From the NCBI RefSeq assembly GCF_003073045.1, contig NC_037591.1, positions 25,081,319 to 25,145,318 of the forward strand: 64,000 nt of DNA, written 5' to 3'. Both the position numbers and the translations under genes were made by a program. The notes beneath the pieces are model-generated. The model saw nothing but the letters and a program-made list of their open reading frames with translations. It was not told the origin of the DNA and did no database searches. This document shows positions 1-18,679 of the stretch, in pieces. This stretch comes from Pomacea canaliculata. Its lineage: Eukaryota; Mollusca; Gastropoda; Architaenioglossa; Ampullariidae. Every line of letters begins with the position of its first letter. Position 1 is the first letter of the stretch.

Positions 1-51
1 TGATTTTGTTTTTCAACTCAATTTATCTTGCTGACTGGTTTCAACGCACAG

Positions 52-3000
52 GTACCTACATGGCTGCGGCAAGAGCTTGATGGTAATTTTGTAGAAGGAG
101 ATGTAATGCTGGACAATGATGATGATGGAAATGAGGCTGATAATACCAGTGATGTCTCTGATGATGATGGCCATCATCACACTATCTTTGACAGTTCAAT
201 GTCTTCTATTCACATAAACAAAGTTTTAACACCAGGTATGATGATTTTGATGATGTTACTTTGACAATAACAATTCTCCTTATTCTCCACGTCTTCTTCC
301 TTTTGTTAATATAATTTTTTTCTGTGACTATATAATTTTCCAGCAAATATCTAAACATTAGTGGATAAAGCACATGGATAAAGCAGTGAGTTTATCTGGA
401 TTCTCTAGTATGTTATTGTGACGCTTTTTTTAATCAACACTGATTTCTTTTACCTTATTTTGTCAGTCACCTCAAGGTTGTTCAGTCATGTTTTTGTGTG
501 TTGCAGCTAATAGGAGTGGATTAGGCACTAACTTTACAACAAAGAAGGCAGTGCAGAGCTTACCTTTAGCCGTGGTAATGAGAATAGAATATATATGAGA
601 ATTTAGTAACAATTACTGAAAGATAATGATTAAAAAAGACAGAGTTATTTCCTGTGCAATACCACCAATTCTTGAAAATGGTGAATAAAGAGATGACTGA
701 TTGGCTTTCTTTATGCAATGAAATTTTTATTAATTTATGTTGATTCTTGACAGTATTGCATTGAGTAGATGTTCTGTTGCACACGTACATATCATTTGCT
801 TGGAATTCAGAATACTTAAACATGGGACTCTAAACTAACATACATCATTGCTTATCCTATTGCACAAGAGCTTGCAAGTTCAACATGAATTGCTTTCTAG
901 TCTACCCAGGTCAACAGGAACCATGCAAGTTCTATGAAAAGTTTAGAAAGGAACCTTGACAAATCCTCAAGGAGCATATGTCTGACAGCAGCTCAAGTGA
1001 AACAGCTATTGTGAAAAAGTAAGAGAATGGTATCAGAAAATCTCAGAATAAATGGAAAATGGGTTGAAACAAGCTTGCTAAAAGCATGATAGTTACAATA
1101 GTTACATATTTTACCTTCTTCTGTAGTTTGAAATCCCCTATTTTTCTTTTTCTCTGTTCTACTCAACTTTCTTTCTAATGATCAAATATATGCAATATAT
1201 TTTATAATAATACATATGTAGAAAAAAGTGTACAATACATTCAATCTACAGGAGATTATTTCAAGAATAGGATTGAACTACAAAATCCTTATCTGAATCC
1301 ATTATCCATTTAAACGAAAATAGATTTATTTGATTTGTGCTATTTGAAAATCCTGCTTGCTTTGCTCAACAAATAAACAAATGAGTAAGTTATAAACAGG
1401 GTAAATATTTTCTCTTCAAAACAGGAAAGACACCAGCTCATCCCAAACACAGAACCAAAATTCTGCACCTGTACATTTAGCAGTTAAAATGAAGAGTTCA
1501 GTTACCAAACCTGTACCTAGGGCTCGTTCAGCAGGAAGGGGACAAAACAAAAGGTTTTACTTCTTTCATTCCATTTCTGTGTAACATCTACTATTTACAA
1601 TTCCGCATCATAGAATGCAGTGGAAATTTTAAGTACTTTGCATGTGGTTTTCTGTGACATTGCTTCAGCAGTTTATGAAAACATCTTATGTGCTGTGTAT
1701 GTTTTCAGCCATGAGGAGGTCTTGAAAGAAACACTTGCTGCAAGAGGTTTTGTGTCTGATGTTACTGTGAAACGTAGAGAAGAGGCTCTTTTGGTAAGGA
1801 GAGAAGATGGTTTCTGGAAGCAATCTAGAATAGCTGGCAAAGGCTAAAATTATATATATGGTGAACAATATACATTCAGGCAGTCCTCGGGTTACATCAG
1901 CCCCGTGTTACGATGTTTTGGGGTTACAACACATCTCCCATTTACTGTATGGAGCCTTGTTTTGACTTCAGTGGTTTTGCTTCGTAAACGTAACGCAAAC
2001 TTCGTGTTTCATTTCATTATTAAACATATTTTATATGAGTTTTTTAATAATTACTGTTTTAGGATAGGTGTTAGGATAGGATAAGTGCTTACAGTATGTT
2101 ATTTACGTACAGTATGTACGTATGTTTTGACTTACAGCGAAAATCGGTTTACGACGCGACATAGGAACGGAATATTGTAAGTCGAAGATTGCCTGTATAG
2201 ACGAATACTGTTGAAAGTATAGTAAATTTGTGTTAGAGCATATGTAGTTGCTTATGTGTATTTATCTAGTTTTGAAAGTCTACATGTGCATATATGTGTG
2301 TGCACTTGCACACAAGCTCCTATGAAATGAATATGTTTGCAAACAATTATGTACAGTATGAGCTAGAACTTATGCGAGAAGAAAAAAGGAAAGCAGAGAG
2401 ACAGCTGCAGATGCTGCAGCAAGAGAGAGAGGTACAAGCAGAGAAGTTTCGCCAGGAAGCTGAAAGAATTGCTGAGGTATGATAAATATATCCTCTTCTT
2501 TGAAATATGTCAGGCATTTGGTGATTTTGCATTTATTCTGTACAGACACTATGAAATGCTCAGCAGCCCTTCTTACTTTTCACTTCATGACTGCTGTGTA
2601 TCTATATGTGAATGGCAGCTTTCAGGTTTACTAATGTCATTTCACACAGTAGAGGCTAGAATGTTTCCTTTTATTTAGTGTGAAAATTAATGTAGAGTTG
2701 AGAGCAATTTAAAATTGCAGTACAGTGTTGCCTTATGTAAACTGCTAGCATCATTAAAATGTTTTTCAACATTGTTCAACTAACCTCATAAATCACCTTC
2801 ATTACAAAATCAGCAACTTGAAAAAATAGGACCTGTTATAACCTTGCTTAATACATATATTATCAAGAAATTTCAGTTTTGGGGACGTTTGTGTCAGGCT
2901 CGAGAGCGATGCTTATTACAAGAGCTGGAGCATCTTCGCAAGGAGCTGGAGTTGCAAACATCCCAGCTAGCTGATCGACAACAGTTAGTGGGACAACTAC

Positions 3001-3521
3001 AGGTGTGCATGTGCAATTTCTTATATATCATCTATCTAATTTATCTACACTACTAGTCTGTGGGAAACTGTTTATACATTTCTCTGGTAAAATGTTCTTC
3101 CTTACTAGAAACATTTTCACAGAGTACTGACTTCAAAATGTAACATGGAAAACATCAGATCAGAAAAAGTAAATGACTAGGTCGATTTCTTTTCTCGCTG
3201 GAATATCTATCCATTTTGGAGACATTTGCTTTTGTTAAATGCTAAAGAATATCTTGAAATCCTAGTGACAAATGAGTGCATTTTTTTTGTTTTCAGCAGC
3301 AGCTTCAGGGCTTCAAAAGTTCTGGATCAATTCCACAACTGCAACAAACAATGCAGCAGCAAGAAGGCCAAAAAATTAATTACCCTGCCCTTAGCTCCCA
3401 CCTACCAACACCTCAGCATGAGTTTTTGGGTTCTCAGGTTTCATCTGTGTTGCCCAATTCAGCTAGCCATCAAAAACGACAACAAAGTGGCAGTGCAAGC
3501 AGAGTGTGCTCCCTGCAATAA
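52..3521 (+). CDS. 3' exons of an unidentified coiled-coil protein (5' end outside window)
   Basis: Eight phase-compatible exons can be read: 52-235, 507-574, 910-1010, 1425-1553, 1709-1793, 2357-2476, 2898-3002 and 3297-3521, all with AG/GT borders and ending in TAA at 3519-3521. The exon at 910-1010 is the least certain: its donor (GTGAAA) was chosen because it restores phase, while a stronger GTAAGA site lies just downstream but follows an in-frame stop. The encoded C-terminus has an acidic Asp/Asn-rich stretch (DNDDDGNEADN), a Ser/Lys/Arg-rich linker, then about 80 residues of charged heptad-like sequence rich in E, R, Q and L (e.g. YELELMREEKRKAERQLQ), then a Gln-rich tail. This predicts a long coiled coil, perhaps a cytoskeletal or centrosomal protein, but I do not recognise the family. 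The start lies upstream of the window. Confidence 0.75.
1877..2195. mobile_element. Short DNA-transposon remnant with terminal inverted repeats (pogo/Tigger-like MITE)
   Basis: The left end reads CAGGCAGTCCTCGGGTTACA and the reverse complement of the right end reads CAGGCAATCTTCGACTTACA, an imperfect terminal inverted repeat around a 319-bp AT-rich core with no ORF. The termini resemble those of pogo/Tigger elements known from other animals. No clear target duplication is visible. It lies in an intron of the coiled-coil gene. Confidence 0.55.
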
Positions 3522-3683
3522 ATGAATTGAGGATACCTGTGACCATATATGTTAACTTTCCTATCTGTTTCATGGAGAAGAGAGAATTAAGGGGCTGGAA
3601 TATGCAAAAACTGATTTTCAATAACTGCCAGAAATTGCATAATAGGAACATACTAAAGGAATGTTGCTAGTCATTTTTCTCTG

Positions 3684-3689
3684 AATAAA
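3684..3689 (+). terminator. Poly(A) signal AATAAA of the coiled-coil gene
   Basis: A canonical AATAAA lies about 165 bp past the stop codon at 3519-3521, so it is the likely 3' end signal of the upstream gene. Confidence 0.5.
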
Positions 3690-4319
3690 ATGGAAGCATC
3701 ATGCGATCTCTCTTGCATGTGTTCCCGAGTGACCATGTTCTAAAAATAAGACCTAAAATGACATCTTAAGGTGTTTTTTTAACTTTTCTTGTGTTTATTT
3801 ACTGTTATGATTGATATTGAGTGACATTCTAAGACGAAATCTCTGTGATTATATGCATATCATCCAATGACGAAGTTTCATCAATGAAATTATTACAGAA
3901 GTTGTTTTTATATTTGCAATCTGGCTTGGTTATTGAGGAACTGACTTTATTACTGTGGGTTATGCACTTGGCAATGGCCATTGGTCATCACTTAGCATAG
4001 AATCAATGGTAGTATTTGGCATGTGCAGCATGCTCGCAATACCATCAGGCAAGAAACATTGATCAAAAAGTTTATCAAAATTTGCTTTTCATTTCTGCTC
4101 TCAGAAGATTTGCACAATACATAATCACTGCAGTTTTGTTTGTCCTACATCATATATTAAATACCTTGTCTAGTACAAATGAAGTTTTAGACTTTAAAAA
4201 TACTTTAGAAGCTAATGTTTTGGCATATTTATGGTTGTCAAGATATTTCAAGAAAGAAGTGATGAAGAAAGCAAAGAATGTTAAAGTGTACCTGCATGCA
4301 CACATCTATGTAAATATAA

Positions 4320-5090
4320 TGACATTTATTTGTTTACATATCTGCCTGAATTTTCATGTGCATAATATATATTTACTAAACAGTAAATTATTGACACTAA
4401 ACAGCCACTGGATACGATAAAGATGAGTATTCTCTGGATGTAGTGAGACACTGCCTTCGATAGTTGCAATGATACTGCAGACATTCCATGGTTATATTTC
4501 TTTGTCATAATTGCAGCAAATATGCCTCCTACTTGGACCTCAAAAATGTCAGCAATGTTTATGTCTCTCAGTTTCTCCAAATCCAAGTTGATAGGAGGGG
4601 GACTGTTAAAGTGATGCTTAAATCTGAACTTCTCTTTATGGCTTATTTGGGAAAAATAATGGTCACTGCCTATGTCTGTGCCTTGATATAACCCAGTTTT
4701 AGCTTTGTTGATGCTGGATGACAACCTTGATAGCAGAATATTGTTGATTTGGTAATGGACAATTATCTAAAGAGTGCCAAACTACAATCCTCAGTTCCTC
4801 AATGGAGAATATTGTCTATACTGAGTCAATAGTTCTGTGCAAGCTCTAGGAATCTTAGACCTGTGTCAAGCACATGGGTGAATTCTTTTACCTTACTGCA
4901 GTACAGATGGTCCATGTTCTTATGGTTCTTTCATTTTTCATCAACTTTATGGTGGAATTAGCTTTAGCAGCACACTTGTTGCTGCTCCCACCCTTAGAGA
5001 CATCATTGACCTGAGCCTTGACCAATTCGACAACAGCTATCAAATTTCCTTTCTGTGGGCTTACACACATGGTGGTGCCCATCTTTTCTT
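4320..5090 (-). mobile_element. Degenerate non-LTR retrotransposon (LINE) fragment, endonuclease region
   Basis: Read on the minus strand, 5082-4888 encodes a stretch resembling the leader of CR1/RTE-like open reading frames (QVNDVSKGGSSNKCAAKA) followed by IRTWTICTAV, a decayed copy of the 'GTWNVRTL' start of the apurinic endonuclease domain. Further along, 4724-4500 encodes GTDIGSDHYF, the 'DxxSDHH' end of the same domain, then NLDLEKLRDINIADIFEVQV, matching the linker that follows in these elements. Only about 200 bp separate the two ends of a domain that normally needs about 600 bp, and stops interrupt the frame, so this is an internally deleted, dead copy. No reverse transcriptase is seen. 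Confidence 0.7.
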
Positions 5091-6044
5091 CATGTAGGAC
5101 TAGTGGTGGATATGAGTATCTGTCTTCCCATGCAAGTCACAGCTTGTGTAACCTGTTTGCATCCCCGATACTGTCACTTTGTGTCTTAGGCAATTGAGAC
5201 ATGACAGTAACCAACCTTTAGGTCTTTTGACCATAGGGGAGATCTTTTAACAGATATCTTGCCTTGGTTTTGAATATGTGGGCAAGGAAATGAACTCTGG
5301 ATGATGCCTTCATCAGGGAACGCATTGACCCGATGATGCCATGTTAACATCATGATATGCTGTAAGGGTTTACTTCTACCTTATTTTTTATCTTTCCTAA
5401 TATTTTCTTCAAGGAAGTAGAATCAGTTGCCCTTGGTTGGGGTGGAGGTGGAGAGGGGTGTTGTGCACCTCACAAGACCACCAAACAAATAGTACATGAA
5501 CCTCCACCATCCAGTTTGTAGGAGCAGGTTGACCAGGTGCACCACATGCCAAGTTTCTACTAGTTTGCATCTCATCAACTGGGTGAACAAGTAACTTTAA
5601 AATTTATTTCACCAGCCACTTAGTGAACTCTTGAGAGGCTTGCACTGTTTTAGAGCTCCTTGTTTTAAGACAGCAGTGATAATGAGTACTTTTTTCAAGG
5701 CCTAAATACTTAAGGCTCAATGTCTTGCACAATAATAATTCTACAGGTTTAGCTGTTATGGCTAGTACTAGACACCATATACAATATAGCCGAGTATAGT
5801 AAGGCAGTACAAAATAAAATCTAGAGAGGAAAGAAAAGGCCACCAGAAGTTATTTAGTTGTGCTACCTTTTTCTGCAAAGATAACAAGATACTTGCAACA
5901 AGACTGCCTAAAATTTGTGTGGCAAAGTTTCCAGGAAGTAATGTAAACATTTGTACAATTTATTCATGACATGTTCAGCTGGTCATTGAGTTCTGCATTG
6001 TTCTGCAGATTACCTAGGTGATTACCTAGATACAATTAATAATA

Positions 6045-6280
6045 AATTATAATAAAAGCACTTATATAGTGCATTTCCTGCTTGACAGTGGGTACAATAC
6101 ACTTCAACAAAGAAGTGGAATGAGAAACAAATAAAGCAGCATGTACAAACTACAAAGTTGGGCAGGGGCAGAGAGAAAATGTGGAAAAAGGAGACCAGCT
6201 ACTGGATGTTTTTATTAAAGAAGTAGGGTTTTAGACCAGCCTAGATTTGTCTGGTCTGATGTGAGGTAGATGCAGGAGGT
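6045..6280. repeat. Probable dispersed repeat (SINE/LINE-tail-like)
   Basis: The segment AAAGCACTTATATAGTGCAT followed by GTGGGTACAATACACTTCAA and AAGAAGTAGGGTTTTAGACC resembles a repeat common in mollusc genomes. The assignment rests on general resemblance only. Confidence 0.3.
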
Positions 6281-7294
6281 CAGCATGAGCAGATCAGGAT
6301 GGCTGACTGTGTTCATGACTTGTGCGGTCATGCAACAGGAAGAATTTAAGTACAGCTGTAAATGGAAATTAAGTCCTAGCTGGGTGAAGGAGCAGATGAA
6401 AGCATTACAAGTAGCCTTGATCTCTACAATAAGTATACCCATTTCTCAGCCCATAAGGGGCCTTTTCGGGTCCCATGAACTCTTGCAGGCTGGGTATGTC
6501 AGAAAATTAATGTAGTAAAATTGCATACTTCCATCATTAAAATTCATGACAGCCTTTCTATACATATTTTCTGGACTTACATGGAAATCTTCTACTGCAT
6601 GGAATGATTGGAGACTGATCAACAACAGAATGTGGTCAAATCTATAAATTGTAAACATGACTACTGCCCTAAGTGCTTAAAAAAAGAGAAAGCTGTATGT
6701 CTTAACTGGCTTTGACACATAACTCCTTTTCTTGACAAATTTATATAATAAAATGACTCTTGTTTTTCTCTGTGGTATGGGAGATTTATGACAGAGGACG
6801 ACAGAAATGATTGTGACTTATGACTTCTTCCACCTCCAGCAGCTTATTGAATCGCACATGAAAACTATATGCTTAGATCTGGAGGGCTTGGTTAATCTAC
6901 ATAAAAATGCTTTGTTGGCTTGATCATAAATGCAGCATGCATTATCTCATTTGGTTTAATGCATTAATCACCATGGTTTGAAAAAAGGGTGCAAGATTAA
7001 TAAAGTTCTTTTTAATAAAACTATTATTTCATTTTGATATAATTCCTGGCCTAGGTACTTTAGTATGAGGCCTGGAGCATTCAGTTAATCACTCCATGAG
7101 AAAGCTCGATATTTCACAGGCCGACAGGTTTCACACTACAATCTGAAACTGCTACAAAAAATTATCTCTTCTTACATTCATGCTTTCTTTAGAAAATTAT
7201 CTCACATACCATGTCATCAAAAAAATGATTAATAACGCCCAGAATAATTTCTTATTCACCTATGCTTTAGCAGACGACGTTATAAACTTCCGTT

Positions 7295-7569
7295 TTCTTC
7301 CTTGACGTCATCACATGCGCATTGAGGAAGGGGGCGTTTAGCATCCGCCATTTTGGTCGGTGCATATATCTGGTACGAGGAAGGTAGCAACGATTTGGAT
7401 GGAAAATCCTGACCATCGTTGTATATTACAGTGAAATTTAGTTTCCAGGTGGCCCAGAGACCATTCTTAATAGTTTTAGCAACGACATTTATCCTTTTTA
7501 AGCGCCCTTGGAAGGGCTGTCATCGTTTGTTTACAAGGTTTAGAGGCGGAAAAAGAAGTACTTGACAAG
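7295..7569 (+). promoter_or_regulatory. Rab11 promoter and 5' UTR
   Basis: A perfect palindromic CRE (TGACGTCA, 7303-7310) is followed about 40 bp later by a YY1-type element (CCGCCATTTTGG, within 7345-7356). The block is more GC-rich than its surroundings and precedes the Rab11 ATG by about 210-270 bp, as in TATA-less housekeeping promoters. The transcription start is not determined. Confidence 0.6.
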
Positions 7570-13946
<6,377 letters not shown>

Positions 13947-16900
13947 CTCCCTTGAGACCATTAATCTGCACTAGATATCCTACCTGTCCAACTTCAGTGG
14001 TGTCATCTCTGGCTTATGGGGCTGGCAGTGCCATCTGGCCTCTCCTTTGACTTGTATATGATGGCTAGAATGGCTGAGTTCTGCCTCGACCACTGGACAT
14101 CTCTTCCTGGATATAATCATATTGTTATCTGGACAAAGTGCATGCATGTTAGGCATGAATGAAGTCTCGATAAAATATGTTAAACATGGATGAGTGTGTG
14201 TACATGTGTAGAAGAGTATATGGAAGGAGATAATACATAGAGTATATATGTGTGTGTGTTTGAATAGATGGATGGCAGAGTATGCAATGCCAAGCACAAG
14301 TTTTAATTGGTATTGCATTCTTTGGCATGCTTTACTGTCACCTTTGTAATTTTCCACCTGGAGCCACAAGAACTCGGAGCTGTCCAACACACTCTTTTCT
14401 GCAGCTTTCAGGCTTTAGAGGTTATCCATGTGGTTGTTGTGTCATCACATGCTGGTTTTGTGGTCTCTTTCACAAAGGGTAAGCGCTAGGAAAGCCTGTT
14501 AAGGGGCTCATATCAGAGATGCGTAGACTCTGAATGTGGCAAAAGAGCTAAACCTAGGGGAATGAAACTGGGAGATTCTGTCCGTATTTGTTTTTCTTCC
14601 AAGAATGGCTAGGCAGAGATAAATAATTGTGCAGCTGCATATTTAGTGCTGGTGTCTTTTGAGTTTATGCTGTGTTCCCTTTTCAACTGCACCAACCCAA
14701 AGCTGTTTTATGTGTTATTTTAAGTGGCCCAGTCAATACCTAAGTTCTCAGTCCCTACTCTTGTCAAAGTTGCATTGGAAGCTGTCAATAGCTCAGCTGG
14801 GGCACATTTGTTTTCAACATTCTTTGCAGAAAATGTCCTCTTAAGAACGAATATAATCAACACAACAATATTTGAAAATCAAAATAAGTCGGCTTTTGGC
14901 AACATTACTGCTATTTATACAATGATGATTGAGGGATCTTTCACAGTTTGTTGGTAGGCAAATGTCCATTAAGGAAACACTAACAGTAAGCGTGCATGTT
15001 TAAAAAAAAAAAGTCGGATCCTAATTTTGACACGAGTTTCACTAGAAAGCTCAGATGCTGATTTTTTTTCACCTTCATGCACCTCCTATGCCTTCGTTGG
15101 AGTATAAATGTGCAAAAATTTAGTCCCTTTGTGTGTGCTGACTTGTTGCATGATTGAAGGCTTTAAAACCTTTGCCTTGTATTATCACTTAAATGCTTGT
15201 TTGTGCAGCTTGGCCTGGCAGGGTCAATGTACATTGAATGTACGTATCATGGAAGTAGATGCAAATGTTTTGTTTCTGAAGGGGTTTGCTGCTTTAAGAG
15301 ACCTAACTAGTCAGCTGCAGGAGAGATAGGGGGAAGAATGGTGAATCGCCATTGGGTAAGTTGCCATCAATGTCATCCATATGTACTGAAATGCCAGTGG
15401 CTGAGCATCTGCTGCTGATCAACGGCTGGGCTTAGCTTGAAAATTTTCTATTAAAAAAACAGTTCTAGGGAAGAAAATTCTGCAGTCTTAAATGGTATAA
15501 ATGCTCTGTAGTGTTACTTTGAAATCTGTTTCTTAACATAGTAATTGAGATGGGAAAATTTTGGAGTTCTATCTGGTTTATCTAAGTGCTGTGGGCTTAG
15601 ATATCTGTAATGGATGGGGGAAAGTAAAGATATGGGGTTGGCTTGTGTGTGAGTGGTGTTGTAATATAACATTTTCTTTTATGGACAACATTCCATTCTC
15701 TGCCAATTACATAGTTGTTTTCCGTTTGCGTTGCCTCCATGACTTTCCACCACATGGTGATGTGCTATGAACATCAAGTATCTCATTAAGGCTGTTATAC
15801 TTGAACATGCAAAACATTGACCTCTCCTTCACTTTACATATATTTAAGTGCTGGCCCAGCAAGCTCCAACCTGAGTCTGTGCGGCAGGTTTAATACTTGT
15901 GCGAGTGAAGAGTTGCTTATACTTAAACAAGGAGTAGTTTCCTGGAAGAAATTTATAGTGTTGTTTGTGTAGCATCTGATTCCATACCATTGTCTGTCAC
16001 GTTGCCTTTACAGATGGTGGTGTGCCGACAGTGGCACATTTATGTGATTGCATCTCAAAATGAGATGGTTGTCAGATTGTCATATAACAGCTTGCATCAT
16101 TTGGCTCAAGAAATGGATTAGGTGTTTGTAAGCTGTTCATCATAAAAGGTTTTTTTTTTTGCGTGGTCAGATCTATTTCATTTCTTCTCCTCCTCAACCA
16201 CTTTTAGTGTGTGTGTTGAAGAATTATTATGATTGGGGCTATAGAGGATAAGACTGGATGTTAAAGCGATAGCATACAGAACAATTGCATTGAGCAACGT
16301 AGGTTATATCAGGTGTGAAGATAATTGCATGGGCTGCAGCAAAACTATATATTGAGGTGGTGATGCTAGTGAAATTATATACAGGGCTTTCATATCTTTT
16401 GCTTTTTAAAAAGTAGAACTAACACCTTTGCAAAGTGTTTTATGACAATAAAACAAGTATATGCCCCATTTCTTTCTTTTGCCTTTAGCATATTTCTTTT
16501 TCTTCCCAAAGACCAGGTTTGATGTTTCAAATTCGCTTTGCACACAGAATCTGCAGGATGGGGCACAATTCAGGCATTCTCAAAGACACTTTGTCCATCA
16601 GTTTCTTTGAGTGTTAGCTGGCAAATTTTGTGCAGCAAGTGTCCAAGTGAATACGTCTGTAGATGCAAGCATTTGAGAGGATGTCTGTTGCTTGGTGTCA
16701 GTTTCCCTTTATTATCAATGTCCCTTTGACATTATGTAATTAAGGATTATTCTGGTATGCATTTCCTGTATGCATCACTGGCTGATTGAATATCATTAAA
16801 CTATTGTTCTTGTAAATGGACGTCATTTGCTTATGTCCTGTTTACATCGTTAGCATAGCGGAAAGAAGAAAAGCAATTATATGAAAATGATTATAATGCT

Positions 16901-18679
16901 TAAATCACGAGGCTTGCATCACACACTTATACTGCACATGACTAAGAACCCAACCACCTCCACCAGGACAGTAATACCAAATATATAAAGGCGGTGGTGT
17001 CTCATTTGTAGGTAACAAAGATTCATGTTTCTTCTACACAGAACATTTACAAGCAATAAAGGAACAGTTTGAAGAGAATTCGAATACCTGTTATGAGACT
17101 GGTTCATATATTTGGGCAGAGTCTTAACATATTTTCAACGGGCTGAAGTTTATGTAAGGCTGATCACATAACCGTGGATCACTACCATATAGTCGAGGTC
17201 TGCTCAGAACAGCATCTCACCTGCAACCAGCGTCAACAAGGGGAGTGAAGTGGGATAACCTACTGAACGCCTTTCATCAACATCCTGCAGCAGCCAAGAC
17301 TGAACATAGCCGTACTCCAGTCAGCTTCATACACCTAAAGTGTACTCTTTGCAACGTAAAAGCCGTTGTTATCAAACTTATTTTCTTCTAGTTTGGTAAT
17401 CTTATAACCAGCTGATGTCAATACGAGAGAAGTATGTCAATAGTTGCCTGTGAAGTGAGGAGCAAGCAAGATACCGTAGAGCGAATGACGGCACGCGTGA
17501 AGACTACCGTCCTAAGCACACAGGCTTGCCCAGACGAGTGAACTCAGGGCAGCCAAATATTTAGTATTAAGCATCTGGCCAGATAATAGCATAAACAGCA
17601 GTGTTAAGCTTGATCAGTAAATTAAAGGGTCGACCTATTTAGAAGCTAAAATAGTTTTCTCAGTCTTTAACTAATAAAATATTTGAGTTCATTTGGATAA
17701 TTATATTTTGGGGCCTTACTGGCGAAAAGGATCGAGGATACAAACGAAAAGATAAAACAAGAAGTGCCAAGTACAGTTCCTTACGTTTCAGAGCCATCTC
17801 TTGTAGTATGCAGGCAAAATTGTGATGGCCAACACTTTCGCTTACCTGCCTCGCTTTTTCTCACGTTTTAACCTGTTTCGGAAATCGGTTTACATTCTTC
17901 ACTCCCCCCCCCCTCCTTCCTTGTTCCTTACAGTGTTCACTGAGCGTGTATGTGTGTTTGGGCGGGGGTGGGGTTGTTTGCTGTTTGTTATGCCTTCGTC
18001 TGTTGTACGACATCACTACCTCCTCCTTGTATCTTATAAAGCGCACTGAGCTCGCCTCTGTGAGGGAAATCTGCTATATGAATCCCATTATTGTTGTCAC
18101 GTATTGCTTTTTCCTTTCTGTCGTTAAAATGTGATCACATCCCCTCTCAGCTAACTTCAATGTTGTATTTGTTTTTAATGGTTAGATGGATTAGTTTTGA
18201 CTTTATACCGCACAGGTTTTGTTTTGTTTTTGTTTGTTTGTTTTTTTTTTTTTTTTTTTTTTTTTTTTTGACGGGAGAGATGCTGGAGTATAACGAGGAG
18301 GGGTAGGGGGCACAAAAATTGCAGTATTCATTTGAACAGAAAGTAATACTCTAGAGGTAAACTTTAATATGAATCACAGAAATGGATGTGCAAATATAAA
18401 TGTAAATATAAACAAATGTACAATGACAATGACTTCAAGATGACGAAGAAATATCAAGGTGAAATTCACCGTTCTGGCGTATTTTAACATTAAAACAACA
18501 GCAAAAGTCAACAAGCAAACAAACAAAATTCATTGCGTCTTGTCGTCCGTGTAATTCCTCTGTTTCGTAGCCAAAGGCTAAGCAGCCTAATGAAGGGAAG
18601 AGAGACGAACAGACATAAAGATACAGCTTTACTTTCTAAAACAGATTCGTGTTCGTCTGCTGAAGACGGGCAATTTCTA
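13947..18679. other. Rab11 3' flank and intergenic region
   Basis: No gene is recognised in this 4.7-kb AT-rich stretch. The first part must hold the Rab11 3' UTR; one candidate poly(A) signal AATAAA is at 16447-16452 but the true end is unknown. It also holds a short TG run near 14250 and a poly-T tract at 18241-18269. The region converges with the 3' end of the minus-strand gene that ends at 18680. Confidence 0.5.

Larger units (their letters stand above)
3690..7260. other. Intergenic region between the coiled-coil gene and Rab11
   Basis: No gene is recognised. The stretch contains a degenerate LINE copy on the minus strand (about 4320-5090) and a repeat-like block at about 6045-6280 with a polyadenylation-like AT tail; the rest is AT-rich unique-looking sequence. 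Confidence 0.6.
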
